A DNA stretch of 64,000 bases from Chloroflexota bacterium. Its GTDB lineage: Bacteria > Chloroflexota > Anaerolineae > Anaerolineales > Anaerolineaceae. Both the position numbers and the translations under genes were made by a program. Positions 39,700 to 49,164 of the stretch are shown here, one piece after another. The stretch is taken from the NCBI GenBank assembly GCA_012729755.1, contig JAAYCN010000067.1, forward strand, positions 1 to 64,000. Direction: 5' to 3'. Below the pieces are notes generated by a model. The model saw nothing but the letters and a program-made list of their open reading frames with translations, searched no databases and was not told the DNA's origin. The first letter of the stretch is position 1. The number at the start of each line of letters is the position of its first letter.

Positions 39700-39957
39700 A
39701 TGAGTGAACAACCAACCTATACAAAAGAAGAAAAGATTGAGGGTTTGATTGACCAGATCAGCGCATATATCGAACAATATCACCGCGGCTGGATTGAACT
39801 GGTAGAGATTAAAGACAATAAAATCAAAGTCAAATTTGGCGGGGCATGTGAAGGCTGCGCCTTGTTGCCTGCGACCATGCAGGGCTGGGTAGCGGGCACG
39901 ATTAGACAATTCTTTCCGGATATGGAAGTTGTCGCGGCGACTGAAGAATCAGCATAA
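39700..39957 (+). CDS. NifU-like (C-terminal) Fe-S scaffold protein
   Basis: VKFGGACEGCALLPATMQGWV (CxxC NifU motif). Confidence 0.88.
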   Translation: MSEQPTYTKEEKIEGLIDQISAYIEQYHRGWIELVEIKDNKIKVKFGGACEGCALLPATMQGWVAGTIRQFFPDMEVVAATEESA

Positions 39958-39978
39958 GCAGTTGTTGTTTATGATCGT

Positions 39979-40013
39979 AAAAAAGGGAGCCTAACAGCTC
40001 CCATTTGTTTTAA
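39979..40013. terminator. Bidirectional Rho-independent terminator
   Basis: AAAAAAGGGAGC-ctaaca-GCTCCCATTTGTTTT between convergent genes. Confidence 0.85.
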
Positions 40014-40037
40014 GGGATCATTTCAGGCTGAGGACTG

Positions 40038-40862
40038 TCAGAGCGCCGCCCCGCGACTGGTGATCGAAGTTGGGGCGTTCATCTCTTTTTGAACAGTCTG
40101 ATAAAGTGTGTCGCTCCTTAGATCATCAAGGCTATAGCAAACCGCGCCCATGTGATCGGCGAGGTTTTTGGCTAAACCCTGATCAAAGGCCTTATGCTCC
40201 ATGTTAATAACAACGGAATGGATATTTTCGGCGGCGAAAAGAGTGGCGAGAGCGTCAATTTCAGTCTGAACGGGACCAGCACCGAGCGGGACATTACCAG
40301 CGCCATCCGTAAGTACAATCAGCAGGGGTTGGACATCTGGGTGAAGTGTTTTTTCACGTTTAATCACTTCGTAAGCCATCTGTAAGCCAGCAGCAAGGGG
40401 GGTCTTGCCGCCGACGGGGATACTGGCAAGCGCGCGTTGGGCAAGCAAGACGGAATTCGTTGGGGCAAGAACGAGCGTCGCGCGGTCTTTCTGAAATACC
40501 ACCAGGCCGACCCGATCGCGGCGCTGGTAGGCGTCTGTCAGCAGCGAGAGAATGGCGCCTTTGGTAGCGCTCATACGCTCAGCGACGGCCATACTCCAGG
40601 AGCCATCTACGAGGAAGAGAATCAGGTTGGCCGTCTTTTTCACGCGTACTTTTTTTTGATAATCATCGCTGCGGATGGCGAAAGCGACAAGGCGTTCTTT
40701 TTTGAGATCTCCCCGCCGGGATTGAAAGACAGCAGCGGCGCGAAGGGTGGCATCAAAAGCTACATCGGTGATATCGCTGGGGGCGGGACGTGCCTGGATG
40801 TAGCGGCCGCGCTTGTTTTTAGAAATTGTTTGAGAACGGCGACCGCCCTGCTTGCGCACCAT
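40038..40862 (-). CDS. VWA-domain protein (magnesium/cobalto-chelatase ChlD-like C-terminal module)
   Basis: LILFLVDGSWSMAVAERMSATKGA (MIDAS); reading frame stays open upstream to about 41031. Confidence 0.88.
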   Translation of the reverse strand: MVRKQGGRRSQTISKNKRGRYIQARPAPSDITDVAFDATLRAAAVFQSRRGDLKKERLVAFAIRSDDYQKKVRVKKTANLILFLVDGSWSMAVAERMSATKGAILSLLTDAYQRRDRVGLVVFQKDRATLVLAPTNSVLLAQRALASIPVGGKTPLAAGLQMAYEVIKREKTLHPDVQPLLIVLTDGAGNVPLGAGPVQTEIDALATLFAAENIHSVVINMEHKAFDQGLAKNLADHMGAVCYSLDDLRSDTLYQTVQKEMNAPTSITSRGAAL

Positions 40863-41014
40863 CTCATCGAGAGGGGTGTCGAGTTGCCGTGGTTCGAAGG
40901 TCTCACCAGGCTTGACGGTCTTGCCCCCATCCCACCAGCGCGCGTCGAGGTAGGTAAAAATTTCCTGCTGGGCTTCGCCAACCGGGATGGGTGTGTCGTC
41001 ATCCTGTTTATCGC

Positions 41015-42133
41015 TTATGTCAGGGGAGTTATTTTTTTTTTAGCGTCCTCATCCTCAGCGTCTTCAGATTCTTGACGCTGGTCGCCAGGAACGGTTTGCC
41101 CTTTGAGCTGTTCAATGCGTTCATCAAGAGCCTGAATGCCCATTTCGGACTTTCGGAAAGGTCCGGCTTTGACGCGGTGAGGCAGGGCAAGCTCCGCGGC
41201 GAGAGCGATATCGTGAGGGGTAATGGCCCCACGGCCTTCAAAGGCGGCCTGGGCGCGGGCGCCTTTGAGGATGACAAGGTCAGAGCGGTGGCCGTCAACC
41301 TCCATGGAGGAGGTCAGATCAGCTATGATCAGCAAGTCGCGTGAGGTATAAGCCACATGAGGCAGCAGTTTGCGGGCTTGAGCGATCTGTTTGGAAAGGG
41401 CTTCTTCGGCGTCGAGCCACATCCCGTGAAATTGTCTGGGGTCAGTTTCGAAACCAAGGTTGCGGCGCATGATCTCGACGCGCTGGCGTTTGTCGAGAAT
41501 GCCGTGAATTTCAACGGAAAAGGCAAAACGGTCAAGGAGCTGTGGGCGAAGATCGCCTTCCTCAGGGTTCATCGTGCCAACCAGAATGAACTTGGCTGGA
41601 TGAATAAATGAAATGCCTTCGCGTTCAACAATATTGACGCCCATGGCGGCTGAGTCGAGCAAAATGTCAACGACGTGATCATCGAGCAGGTTGACCTCGT
41701 CTATATATAACATGCCGCGATTGGCTGCGGCCAGGATGCCGGGCTCAAAATGGCGTTCACCTTTTTGGATGGCTTGTTCGATATCAAGCGTGCCGACCAC
41801 ACGATCTTCGGTCGCGGAAACGGGCAAGTCTATGAATGGCGTGCGGCGGATGGCAATGGGCAGAGGGTCCGCGCTGATCGCAGCGCGTTCCTGACATTCT
41901 GTGCACCAATTGAGCGTATCATGTGGGTCGCACCCAAAGCGGCAGCCTTCGACGACCTCGACCGCCGGCAACAGCGCAGCCAGCGCGCGGGCGGCAGTAG
42001 ATTTGGCAGTGCCGCGCTCACCGCGAATCAGGACACCGCCAATACGCGGGTCAACCGCGTTGAGAATCAGCGCGCGAAGCATGCGTTCCTGCCCAACGAT
42101 GGCGGTGAAGGGGAAGATGGTGCGAATTGTCAT
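41015..42133 (-). CDS. Magnesium chelatase ChlI-like AAA+ ATPase
   Basis: FPFTAIVGQERMLRALILNAVDPRIGGVLIRGERGTAKSTAARALA; ends right after an A10 run. Confidence 0.92.
   Translation of the reverse strand: MTIRTIFPFTAIVGQERMLRALILNAVDPRIGGVLIRGERGTAKSTAARALAALLPAVEVVEGCRFGCDPHDTLNWCTECQERAAISADPLPIAIRRTPFIDLPVSATEDRVVGTLDIEQAIQKGERHFEPGILAAANRGMLYIDEVNLLDDHVVDILLDSAAMGVNIVEREGISFIHPAKFILVGTMNPEEGDLRPQLLDRFAFSVEIHGILDKRQRVEIMRRNLGFETDPRQFHGMWLDAEEALSKQIAQARKLLPHVAYTSRDLLIIADLTSSMEVDGHRSDLVILKGARAQAAFEGRGAITPHDIALAAELALPHRVKAGPFRKSEMGIQALDERIEQLKGQTVPGDQRQESEDAEDEDAKKKITPLT
41032..41041 (-). promoter_or_regulatory. A10 slippery homopolymer, candidate -1 frameshift/transcript slippage site
   Basis: GCT AAA AAA AAA ATA ACT CCC CTG ACA TAA; the -1 frame is open into the VWA ORF. 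Confidence 0.6.
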
Positions 42134-42225
42134 AAATCTAATCCTTTGCCATGGGTGATTATACACACATCCAGAGCGCTTTGCGAGCGAGATCATTGGT
42201 TAATGGAAAGGGGTTGAAAAAGGCG

Positions 42226-42765
42226 TTATTTTTTGGAGGGGCGCCAGCCGTTGGCTTCAGCTTCGGCAGGAGTACAGAACCATCTTTCGCCCTTTTCGGG
42301 GCTGATCTTGGTTTGGTCGTAATAAGCCTGGTGAGGCATGTGGTAGATTTTGACGCCCTTGTTGTTGATGTTGCCTTTGATGTCGCAGCCGGGTTGATGA
42401 GAGGCGCAGCCATTTGGACAAGCCGATTGAGCCTGGGTGGGCGAATTCGAATCAGACAGCATTGTGGATTGAGCTGTCTCAGTCGGCTTGGGAACTTTTG
42501 TTGGCAGGCTGGTTGGTTTTGGAGTTGAGCTGGGCTTTGATTTCGTTGGGGTTGGCGAGATCCTGGCGGGCGTCGGAGTCTTCGCGGCGGTTGGTTCGAT
42601 GGTCAGGACGGCATGTGGGGTAAAGACTTTAGTTGAAGGTTCCGCGATGATGTTAGAAGTTCGCGAGTTGGGGACGGGTGTTGTGCAGGCCACAAGCAGA
42701 AAGCTCAGCAGAAGTAGCGCAGTAAATCGTACAGTTGGAGCAATCTTAAAAGGTATAGTCATCAT
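42226..42765 (-). CDS. Lipoprotein with Pro/Thr-rich linker and C-terminal sunset-like domain
   Basis: LLVACTTP lipobox; CDIKGNINNKGVKIYHMPHQAYYDQTKISPEKGERWFCTPAEAEANGWRPSKK. Confidence 0.75.
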   Translation of the reverse strand: MMTIPFKIAPTVRFTALLLLSFLLVACTTPVPNSRTSNIIAEPSTKVFTPHAVLTIEPTAAKTPTPARISPTPTKSKPSSTPKPTSLPTKVPKPTETAQSTMLSDSNSPTQAQSACPNGCASHQPGCDIKGNINNKGVKIYHMPHQAYYDQTKISPEKGERWFCTPAEAEANGWRPSKK

Positions 42766-43004
42766 TCAGCTGCGGATGGATGATCTTTAACTGATTGTAC
42801 TCTGAGTCGATGAAATAAACAGGGTTGATGTTTTTTGTCGGTTCAGGCGTTCACGGGCCGTTTGGCGAATGGCGGTCTGCCCTGACAATTTTGCCGCGCT
42901 GATTAGCTTCTTCCGAGGGGAGCTTGACGGTTTCAGCGCGGCTCGCTTGCAACTGTCTTTCTCACATGAAAGACTGAAATTCAGATTTTCGTCAACGCCT
43001 GTGT

Positions 43005-44411
43005 CTACTGACCAGGGATGCGCGAGGAAACGTCGTCACCGAGCACGATGACAAGGTCATAAGCGGCGCTGGGGTCGTAGCTGTAGACAATATGCGACGA
43101 TGGAGTAATCTGCAGCAGGTCGATCAGATATCTGGCGGTATGGGGCTTGCCGTCGTAAATGGTGATCGAGGTATAGCCCTGATAAGCGCCCTGAGAAGTG
43201 CTGCTCACGTTGACCCCCTGTTTTCTGAGGTAGTCAGCAGCAGTGGTCTCAAGGGCAGGTGTATTTGAACCATTAATAATAGAAACAAGCGCGTTTTCCT
43301 GCTCGAGATTGGTTTGGCGGGTTTGGGCAGCTTGTTCGGGGGAAACCGTTGCCCCATAAAATACCTGATCGCGCAGTTCGCGGATGCGGTCGGGGATTGG
43401 GCGCAAGATAGCTTCGTTCATCGGCCCTGTACCGGGATTGACGTGGTTAAAGTCAATAACATAATGTTGGATATTGTTGCGGTCCATCTCGAGAATGCGC
43501 CGAGCGAGGCTGAAAGCCTGCGAAAGCTCAAGGTTTGTCTTGATGCCTCGCGAGAGGTCTTTATAAAGAACATCCGCCTCAGCTAATAGTTTGGGCAGCT
43601 GATCATATTGAATCAGACGATCCCGCACCGCGAGGATGACCTGCTGTTGGCGCTTGGCGCGGTCGATGTCGCCATTGCCGCCATCGCGATTACGCACATA
43701 TGCGAGGGCGTAGCTGCCATTGAACACGTAACGGCCAGGCTCAACCGAGGCAAACCCGCCATTCTCAACAAAGGCCAGATCAATAGGTTGTTCAACCGTT
43801 ACTTTGACACCGCCAATATGGTCTATGAAGTCGATGAAAGCGAAAAAGTCGATTTGGGCGTAATAATGGATGGGAACGCCCAAAAAGTCCTCAACGGTTT
43901 CGGCGGCTAAGGCCGGCCCACCGCCAGGCAGCTGGAGGGATTCACCGACACTGTAAGCAGTATTGATTCTGGCGTAATCGCCGCCAGGAATCTTAACCCA
44001 CAAGTCGCGGGGAATGGAAAGCATGCCGGCAGTATTCGACACAGGGTCAAAGGTAAATAAGATCATGGTGTCTGAAAGTGGCGCCGTCGCGTCAGGACTG
44101 CGCGCGTCAACTCCCATAACGAGCATGTTAACCCGAGTTTTACCGTCCCAAGATTCGGGAAGAGCAACCATTGGGGGCGGAGCTTCAGTCACGACGGGGA
44201 TCGGCTCACCGGGGAGGATCGCTGCTTCAGGCGCGGATTCCTCCATGACGGGTTCACCAGGCAATTTGAGGATGGTCATGCCGGCGATAAAATTACTGCT
44301 GACGCGACTGACACCATATCCCAGAAGAAAACCTACCAGAACCAAAATGCCCAGGATAATTAGAGGCTTTTGGCTGGTGGGTGGGGTTGATTTTCTGTTC
44401 TTTTTTTCCAT
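43005..44411 (-). CDS. LCP (LytR-CpsA-Psr) family protein with LytR C-terminal domain
   Basis: VNMLVMGVDARS..LSDTMILFTFDPVSNTAGMLSIPRDLWVKIPG; YVRNRDGGNGDIDRAKRQQQV. Confidence 0.93.
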   Translation of the reverse strand: MEKKNRKSTPPTSQKPLIILGILVLVGFLLGYGVSRVSSNFIAGMTILKLPGEPVMEESAPEAAILPGEPIPVVTEAPPPMVALPESWDGKTRVNMLVMGVDARSPDATAPLSDTMILFTFDPVSNTAGMLSIPRDLWVKIPGGDYARINTAYSVGESLQLPGGGPALAAETVEDFLGVPIHYYAQIDFFAFIDFIDHIGGVKVTVEQPIDLAFVENGGFASVEPGRYVFNGSYALAYVRNRDGGNGDIDRAKRQQQVILAVRDRLIQYDQLPKLLAEADVLYKDLSRGIKTNLELSQAFSLARRILEMDRNNIQHYVIDFNHVNPGTGPMNEAILRPIPDRIRELRDQVFYGATVSPEQAAQTRQTNLEQENALVSIINGSNTPALETTAADYLRKQGVNVSSTSQGAYQGYTSITIYDGKPHTARYLIDLLQITPSSHIVYSYDPSAAYDLVIVLGDDVSSRIPGQ

Positions 44412-44470
44412 TGCTTGTACTTTCAAATAAAGCGCCTGGGCTGACAATCCAGGCGAATAGGGCGGACTGC

Positions 44471-44692
44471 TTATTGTGGTCTGGGTGGAGGGACAGCCAG
44501 GTCTTCTTTTTTGGTCTGCTGCCACTTGTCGCCTTCGGAAATGAGCATCACAGGGATTTCTTCCCAAACCGGATATTTTCGATCGCAATCCTGACAAACG
44601 AGCCAGCTTTCTTTGTAATATTCTAACGCTCCGGTTTTTTCTTTAACACAGACCGGGCAGCGCAGTAAATCGAGTAATTCCTGATTGAGCAT
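44471..44692 (-). CDS. Trm112 family protein
   Basis: MLNQELLDLLRCPVC..CQDCDRKYPVWEEIPVML. Confidence 0.88.
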   Translation of the reverse strand: MLNQELLDLLRCPVCVKEKTGALEYYKESWLVCQDCDRKYPVWEEIPVMLISEGDKWQQTKKEDLAVPPPRPQ

Positions 44693-44770
44693 GAAAACCT
44701 CCACACTGACTGCTTAAGATAACCGCGGCTATTTTACCATGAAGACGAATTGGCTATTTTTCGGCCTAAT

Positions 44771-46627
44771 TCAATGCCTCAAGCCGCTGATATCGGTGCC
44801 AGGCCCATAAGTATACTGATCTGGCCAGGCAACATAATGGGTATGGAAGGCGTCGGTAAGATAGACTTGGCCATCTTTATTGACCGTGCGATAAACACTG
44901 ACTGAAGCGCCTTCCACCGCCCAGTCAACTTGTTTGATTTGTCCTTCGGCCAATTTTGGATCCTCATGATAGACGGGTTCGGGCGGGGGTTCAATATTGG
45001 TGACGCCGGTGGTGGTCCAGTCCACCGTGCGGCCGTCACTGGTGCCGTAGAACTTCCAGGTCAGTGAGTAGCCGTCCATATAAGTTTCCATGAGCAGCCA
45101 GTTGGGGGTATCGTTGCGGAATTTGAAATCGACTAAAGGAACGTAGACAGTGGCGTCCAGACCAGCCAAATTAGAATTAGACCACCCATTGGCTTGCTGT
45201 TCGTAGTAGCCAACACGGTACGCGTGCGCATGGCGTTCGACAATCGGAAAACCAGCGAAAAAAACAGTGCGAAAAAGCGTCGTGCTGACTTGGCAAACTC
45301 CGCCGCCCACCCCGGTTACGGTTTGGTCACCAACAATAATGAGCGCTTCGGCGTAACCATTTTCGAGGCTGATATCAGTCAGATAATCAGCCATCGAAAA
45401 GACCGCGCCAGGAGGGACAAAGACACCGTGGAAGCTCTGAGAAGCCGCGTGGATATTCTGAAGGCGGGCAGGCTCTGAGCCATAAAAATAAGAAGCGTCT
45501 TCAAAGACCAACTCTCGAATGCCGAGGCTTTCGGGGGCGGTATCGTCACGAACGGCGGGATCAATGGTTTTCATCACCAGAGAAACAGTGTGTTCGCCAG
45601 CCTGAAACTTTTCAGTAACAGCGGTTAGGCTGGCTTCAACATCCAGGGCACGGCCAATGACGGCGTTCCGGATGACGTTGAAAGTACGCGAGTCAGGGTT
45701 GAAGGTCATGCGGGCGTTGACTGGGTTGAGCGCTATGGCAGGGGCAATGCCAGTCAGGTAATTCTCAAGCGCGGGTTGGTTGAGGCTGATCTCAAAACCT
45801 GCTTTGGCAGGGTCGGAGGAACGTTGAAAGATGAGCAGCTTGGCCAGATCTGGGGGTTCAATTGTCCATGGACCAACGGAACTATCGCTATCCGGCATGA
45901 CCAGGGTGAGCGGTTGACTCAACATGGAGGCTGTCTGAGCAGCGGTGGTGGAAACGTCCATGATCTCGGGTTTGGTTTCTTTGATAACGAGATTAACGAT
46001 GCCCTCCTGCCGGGAAAAGAGCAGGTTTTCGAGCTGTTTAAGAGTCGCGAGAATATTGACCGAGTAGCCAATCTGACCTGAGGTGACGGAAATATCGGTG
46101 CCATTGAGAGCGATAGCGGCTTCAACTACCGGTTTGTCAATCTGCCTGGCGATGTCCTGCAAGCGAGCGTAGGACTGTCGTTGATCGTAGGTGGTTTCGG
46201 GGTCAATTTGAAGACCAACACGGGAGGTGTTGAGTTGTTCTGAGAGATTGCGGAGGCTATTGGATGAGCGCCCGACGCGATAAGCTTTATCGATGCTGGC
46301 GATGGTATTGATGGAGAGTCCAAGCTGCTCGGGTGTATAGACCCATCTGTCAGTGCCATCGGTAAGCGTGATGTGACCGCTGGTTGGGTAGGAAAAGTTG
46401 GTATTGAGTTTAATCAGGGCTTCTCCCATGGTTAGACCAGAGAGGTCTACTCCGGCGACACTGACGCCAGGGTAAATTCGATCAGCATTGCGCGTTTGAA
46501 AAATGGCGAGCGCAACCAGTCCAACGAGCAAGGCAAGGCCCAAACCCATCACCAGGACAAATTTCAGCTGAGTAACCGGTTGGTAGGCTGCCCCTTTGGT
46601 TTTACGAAGCATTACTTGTTGCGTCAT
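44771..46627 (-). CDS. VanW family protein with peptidoglycan-binding (YoaR-like) domains
   Basis: NIHAASQSFHGVFVPPGAVFSMADYL..GGGVCQVSTTLFRTVFFAGFPIVERHAHAYRV. Confidence 0.9.
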   Translation of the reverse strand: MTQQVMLRKTKGAAYQPVTQLKFVLVMGLGLALLVGLVALAIFQTRNADRIYPGVSVAGVDLSGLTMGEALIKLNTNFSYPTSGHITLTDGTDRWVYTPEQLGLSINTIASIDKAYRVGRSSNSLRNLSEQLNTSRVGLQIDPETTYDQRQSYARLQDIARQIDKPVVEAAIALNGTDISVTSGQIGYSVNILATLKQLENLLFSRQEGIVNLVIKETKPEIMDVSTTAAQTASMLSQPLTLVMPDSDSSVGPWTIEPPDLAKLLIFQRSSDPAKAGFEISLNQPALENYLTGIAPAIALNPVNARMTFNPDSRTFNVIRNAVIGRALDVEASLTAVTEKFQAGEHTVSLVMKTIDPAVRDDTAPESLGIRELVFEDASYFYGSEPARLQNIHAASQSFHGVFVPPGAVFSMADYLTDISLENGYAEALIIVGDQTVTGVGGGVCQVSTTLFRTVFFAGFPIVERHAHAYRVGYYEQQANGWSNSNLAGLDATVYVPLVDFKFRNDTPNWLLMETYMDGYSLTWKFYGTSDGRTVDWTTTGVTNIEPPPEPVYHEDPKLAEGQIKQVDWAVEGASVSVYRTVNKDGQVYLTDAFHTHYVAWPDQYTYGPGTDISGLRH

Positions 46628-46788
46628 ATTGTTTCACATTATAGTGCAAGCGGTTTTCTTCAACCATAAACTGCCTAAACTATTAATCGCTGTCTATGTT
46701 TATTGACGTCATTGGCGCGCGATCTGTTCCCTCTGGACAAAAGTAGGATGGGCGATGTGAGTTATAATCGGATTAAAGACAGCTAAAA

Positions 46789-47751
46789 ATGAAGTTGAAA
46801 CAGCCATTTTATGTGATTTGTATTGCCCTGCTGATGGTTTCAGGTTTGTTGGTTATGGTTGTGATTCCCCCGGTCGCTTCAGCGGCGGGCGGCGCCAATA
46901 CCCCCAACCCTGTTTCCCACTATTTGGCAACAGCAACGCCATCAGCGGATGGCGCGTTATATCATACAGTGTTAGAAGGACAAAATCCGTATATGATCGC
47001 CGAATTGTACGGCATCGACATTGACAGCCTGCTCACGAAAAACAATCTGGACTATTCGTCGATCATTAATATCGGCGATGTGCTGTTAATTCGCACAGCG
47101 AGTGAAAGGCTGCCAGGAGAGGTCGTCGACACCTCGACGCTCACGCCAATGGCTAATGAGGGCAATCAGACCGGACAGTCTAATACGGCTGGCAGTTTAG
47201 GAAACGGTAACAGTTCCGCGGCAGCGTCAACTTCGTTGGGAGCGGAGACGAGTCATGACTTGGGCGCGGCAACTGAAGGCGAGCAACTGGCAGAAGGCCT
47301 GGGGTTGGATAGCGAAGGCCAGGCAGGAGCGAGCGGCAGTTATGCGCTGCTGCAGGCGCAGTTGATTCAACAATTCAGTCAATCGGGACAATTGGTCAAC
47401 CTGGCAAACACGCCAATCGCGCCTGAAATGGCGATGAGCGCTGCGCAAAGTGGAGATGCTTATATTCGCTTGCCCAGCGGTGAGACAGGCATGCGCACCG
47501 CGACCGCGGTAGCCGCTTTAGGTGTGCCGGTGATGACGTTGGGCGAGCATAATAATTTGGCGATTCCGGCTATTCAAGCGGTAGCGCTCTCGCCCGACGC
47601 ACAAAAATTGATCAAATCAGCAGCTGAAACCCCTAATCTTGTCGAACGTATTTTCAGCAATAACACAAAATATCTAGCCTTGGCAGTCATCCTGATGGTA
47701 TTGATTGGCTTACTGCTGTTGGTAATCAGCGCGCGACGGCTGAGAGAGTAA
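46789..47751 (+). CDS. LysM-domain secreted/membrane protein
   Basis: YHTVLEGQNPYMIAELYGIDIDSLLTKNNLDYSSIINIGDVLLI; C-terminal TM. Confidence 0.8.
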   Translation: MKLKQPFYVICIALLMVSGLLVMVVIPPVASAAGGANTPNPVSHYLATATPSADGALYHTVLEGQNPYMIAELYGIDIDSLLTKNNLDYSSIINIGDVLLIRTASERLPGEVVDTSTLTPMANEGNQTGQSNTAGSLGNGNSSAAASTSLGAETSHDLGAATEGEQLAEGLGLDSEGQAGASGSYALLQAQLIQQFSQSGQLVNLANTPIAPEMAMSAAQSGDAYIRLPSGETGMRTATAVAALGVPVMTLGEHNNLAIPAIQAVALSPDAQKLIKSAAETPNLVERIFSNNTKYLALAVILMVLIGLLLLVISARRLRE

Positions 47752-49164
47752 TCACGGCTGAATAACCCGAGCGCCATCTGAAGCCTGGCAGGGGTAAACT
47801 GCCAGGTCTTTTTTTGTGTGGCGATAGTATTCGGCCTTGAGATTTTTGATAAACGATTCGACCTGCTGAGAGGCAACAAGGTTGACCGTACAGCCGCCAA
47901 AGCCAGCGCCGGTCAGCCGCGCGCCGTAACAGCCGGGCGATATGCTGGCGATGTCAACCAGCAGGTTGAGGACTGACGTGCTGACCCCATAGAGGTCTTT
48001 GAGGCTCTGATGACTTTCGAGCATCAGCTTTCCGAAGGCGGCGGCGTCGTGGGCGTTCAACGCTTTCAGCGCTTTTTCAACACGGTGAATCTCGTTGACC
48101 ACATGCAAAGCGCGCAGACTGATATGGGTGGGAAGTTTGTGGATGTGTTTGCGCAGGTCGGCAGGGGTAACATCGCGCAGGCTCTGGATGTCAGGGAGCC
48201 AATGCTTGAGCAGCTCAACCGCTTTTGTGCATTCTTCGCGCCTCTGGTTATAAGTTGTCGTGGCAAGATCGCGGCGCTGAGACGAGTCAACGATGACGAT
48301 ACTTGTTTCTGGCGGCAGTTGAATGACTGACCAGCCAAGTGAGCGGGTATCGAAGCTGAGCAAATGATCTTTAACGCCTTCAAGACAGGCAAACTGATCC
48401 ATCAAGCCGCTCTGCACGCCGACATAATGATTTTCGGATCGCTGGCATAACTTTGCCAATTCCAGACCGGTGAGGTTCCAGCCGCCGATGTGATTCCAGA
48501 GTCTGGCGAAACCCACCTGTACCGCGGCGGAAGAACTAAGCCCTGAACCAATCGGGATATTTGATTTGTAGGTCACTTCGATGCCTGTTGGAATGAATCC
48601 GGCATCTTGCAGCGCCCAGGCAACCCCGGCGGGATAGAGAGCAAAACCAGGCAGCAGCTGACCCTGGCAATCAGTTTTTTCAGTGAGCTTATCGAGGGGG
48701 ATGGAGATTGACTGGTTCAGATCAAGGGCATGAAGGACAAGAATTGGTTCTGATAGACGTTTGGCGGTCAGGTTGACATAGCGGTCGATCGCGGCAGGAA
48801 GAACCACGCCATCGTTGTAATCAATGTGTTCACCGAGCATGTTGACTCTCCCAGGGGAGAGCACTTCGATCACATCGGATGAGTAATGTGAATTGACGAA
48901 TTGATTAACGATGTTGAGGTTTTGATTCATAATCAGCGCTTCTTTTTGTTCTCGGGTGAGTTTTTTGATGGCAATTTCTCGTTTGAGAGCATTACTATGG
49001 TTGGAAACTTCTTCAACATAGGCCAGACTGACAGGGGGATTGATGCGGGTGTAGCGCGCGCCGCGGCCCTTTTGGTGGGCGGTCAGGCGCTTAGCTGGGT
49101 CTTGCGTAGAACCAGTATAAAAGGCCCCATTGACGCATTTGAGGATGTAACAGTAGTACGCCAT
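47752..49164 (-). CDS. galK: GIY-YIG domain fused in frame to galactokinase
   Basis: N-term MAYYCYILKCVNGAFYTGSTQDPAKRLTAHQKGRGARYTRINPPV; from 48930 galactokinase (VLSPGRVNMLGEHIDYNDGVVLPAAIDR, IPIGSGLSSSAAVQVGF, GARLTGAGFGGCTVNLV). Confidence 0.9.
   Translation of the reverse strand: MAYYCYILKCVNGAFYTGSTQDPAKRLTAHQKGRGARYTRINPPVSLAYVEEVSNHSNALKREIAIKKLTREQKEALIMNQNLNIVNQFVNSHYSSDVIEVLSPGRVNMLGEHIDYNDGVVLPAAIDRYVNLTAKRLSEPILVLHALDLNQSISIPLDKLTEKTDCQGQLLPGFALYPAGVAWALQDAGFIPTGIEVTYKSNIPIGSGLSSSAAVQVGFARLWNHIGGWNLTGLELAKLCQRSENHYVGVQSGLMDQFACLEGVKDHLLSFDTRSLGWSVIQLPPETSIVIVDSSQRRDLATTTYNQRREECTKAVELLKHWLPDIQSLRDVTPADLRKHIHKLPTHISLRALHVVNEIHRVEKALKALNAHDAAAFGKLMLESHQSLKDLYGVSTSVLNLLVDIASISPGCYGARLTGAGFGGCTVNLVASQQVESFIKNLKAEYYRHTKKDLAVYPCQASDGARVIQP
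47784..47815 (+). terminator. Rho-independent terminator of the LysM gene, lying in the convergent galK coding end
   Basis: CCTGGCA-ggggtaaac-TGCCAGG-TCTTTTTTT. Confidence 0.85.
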
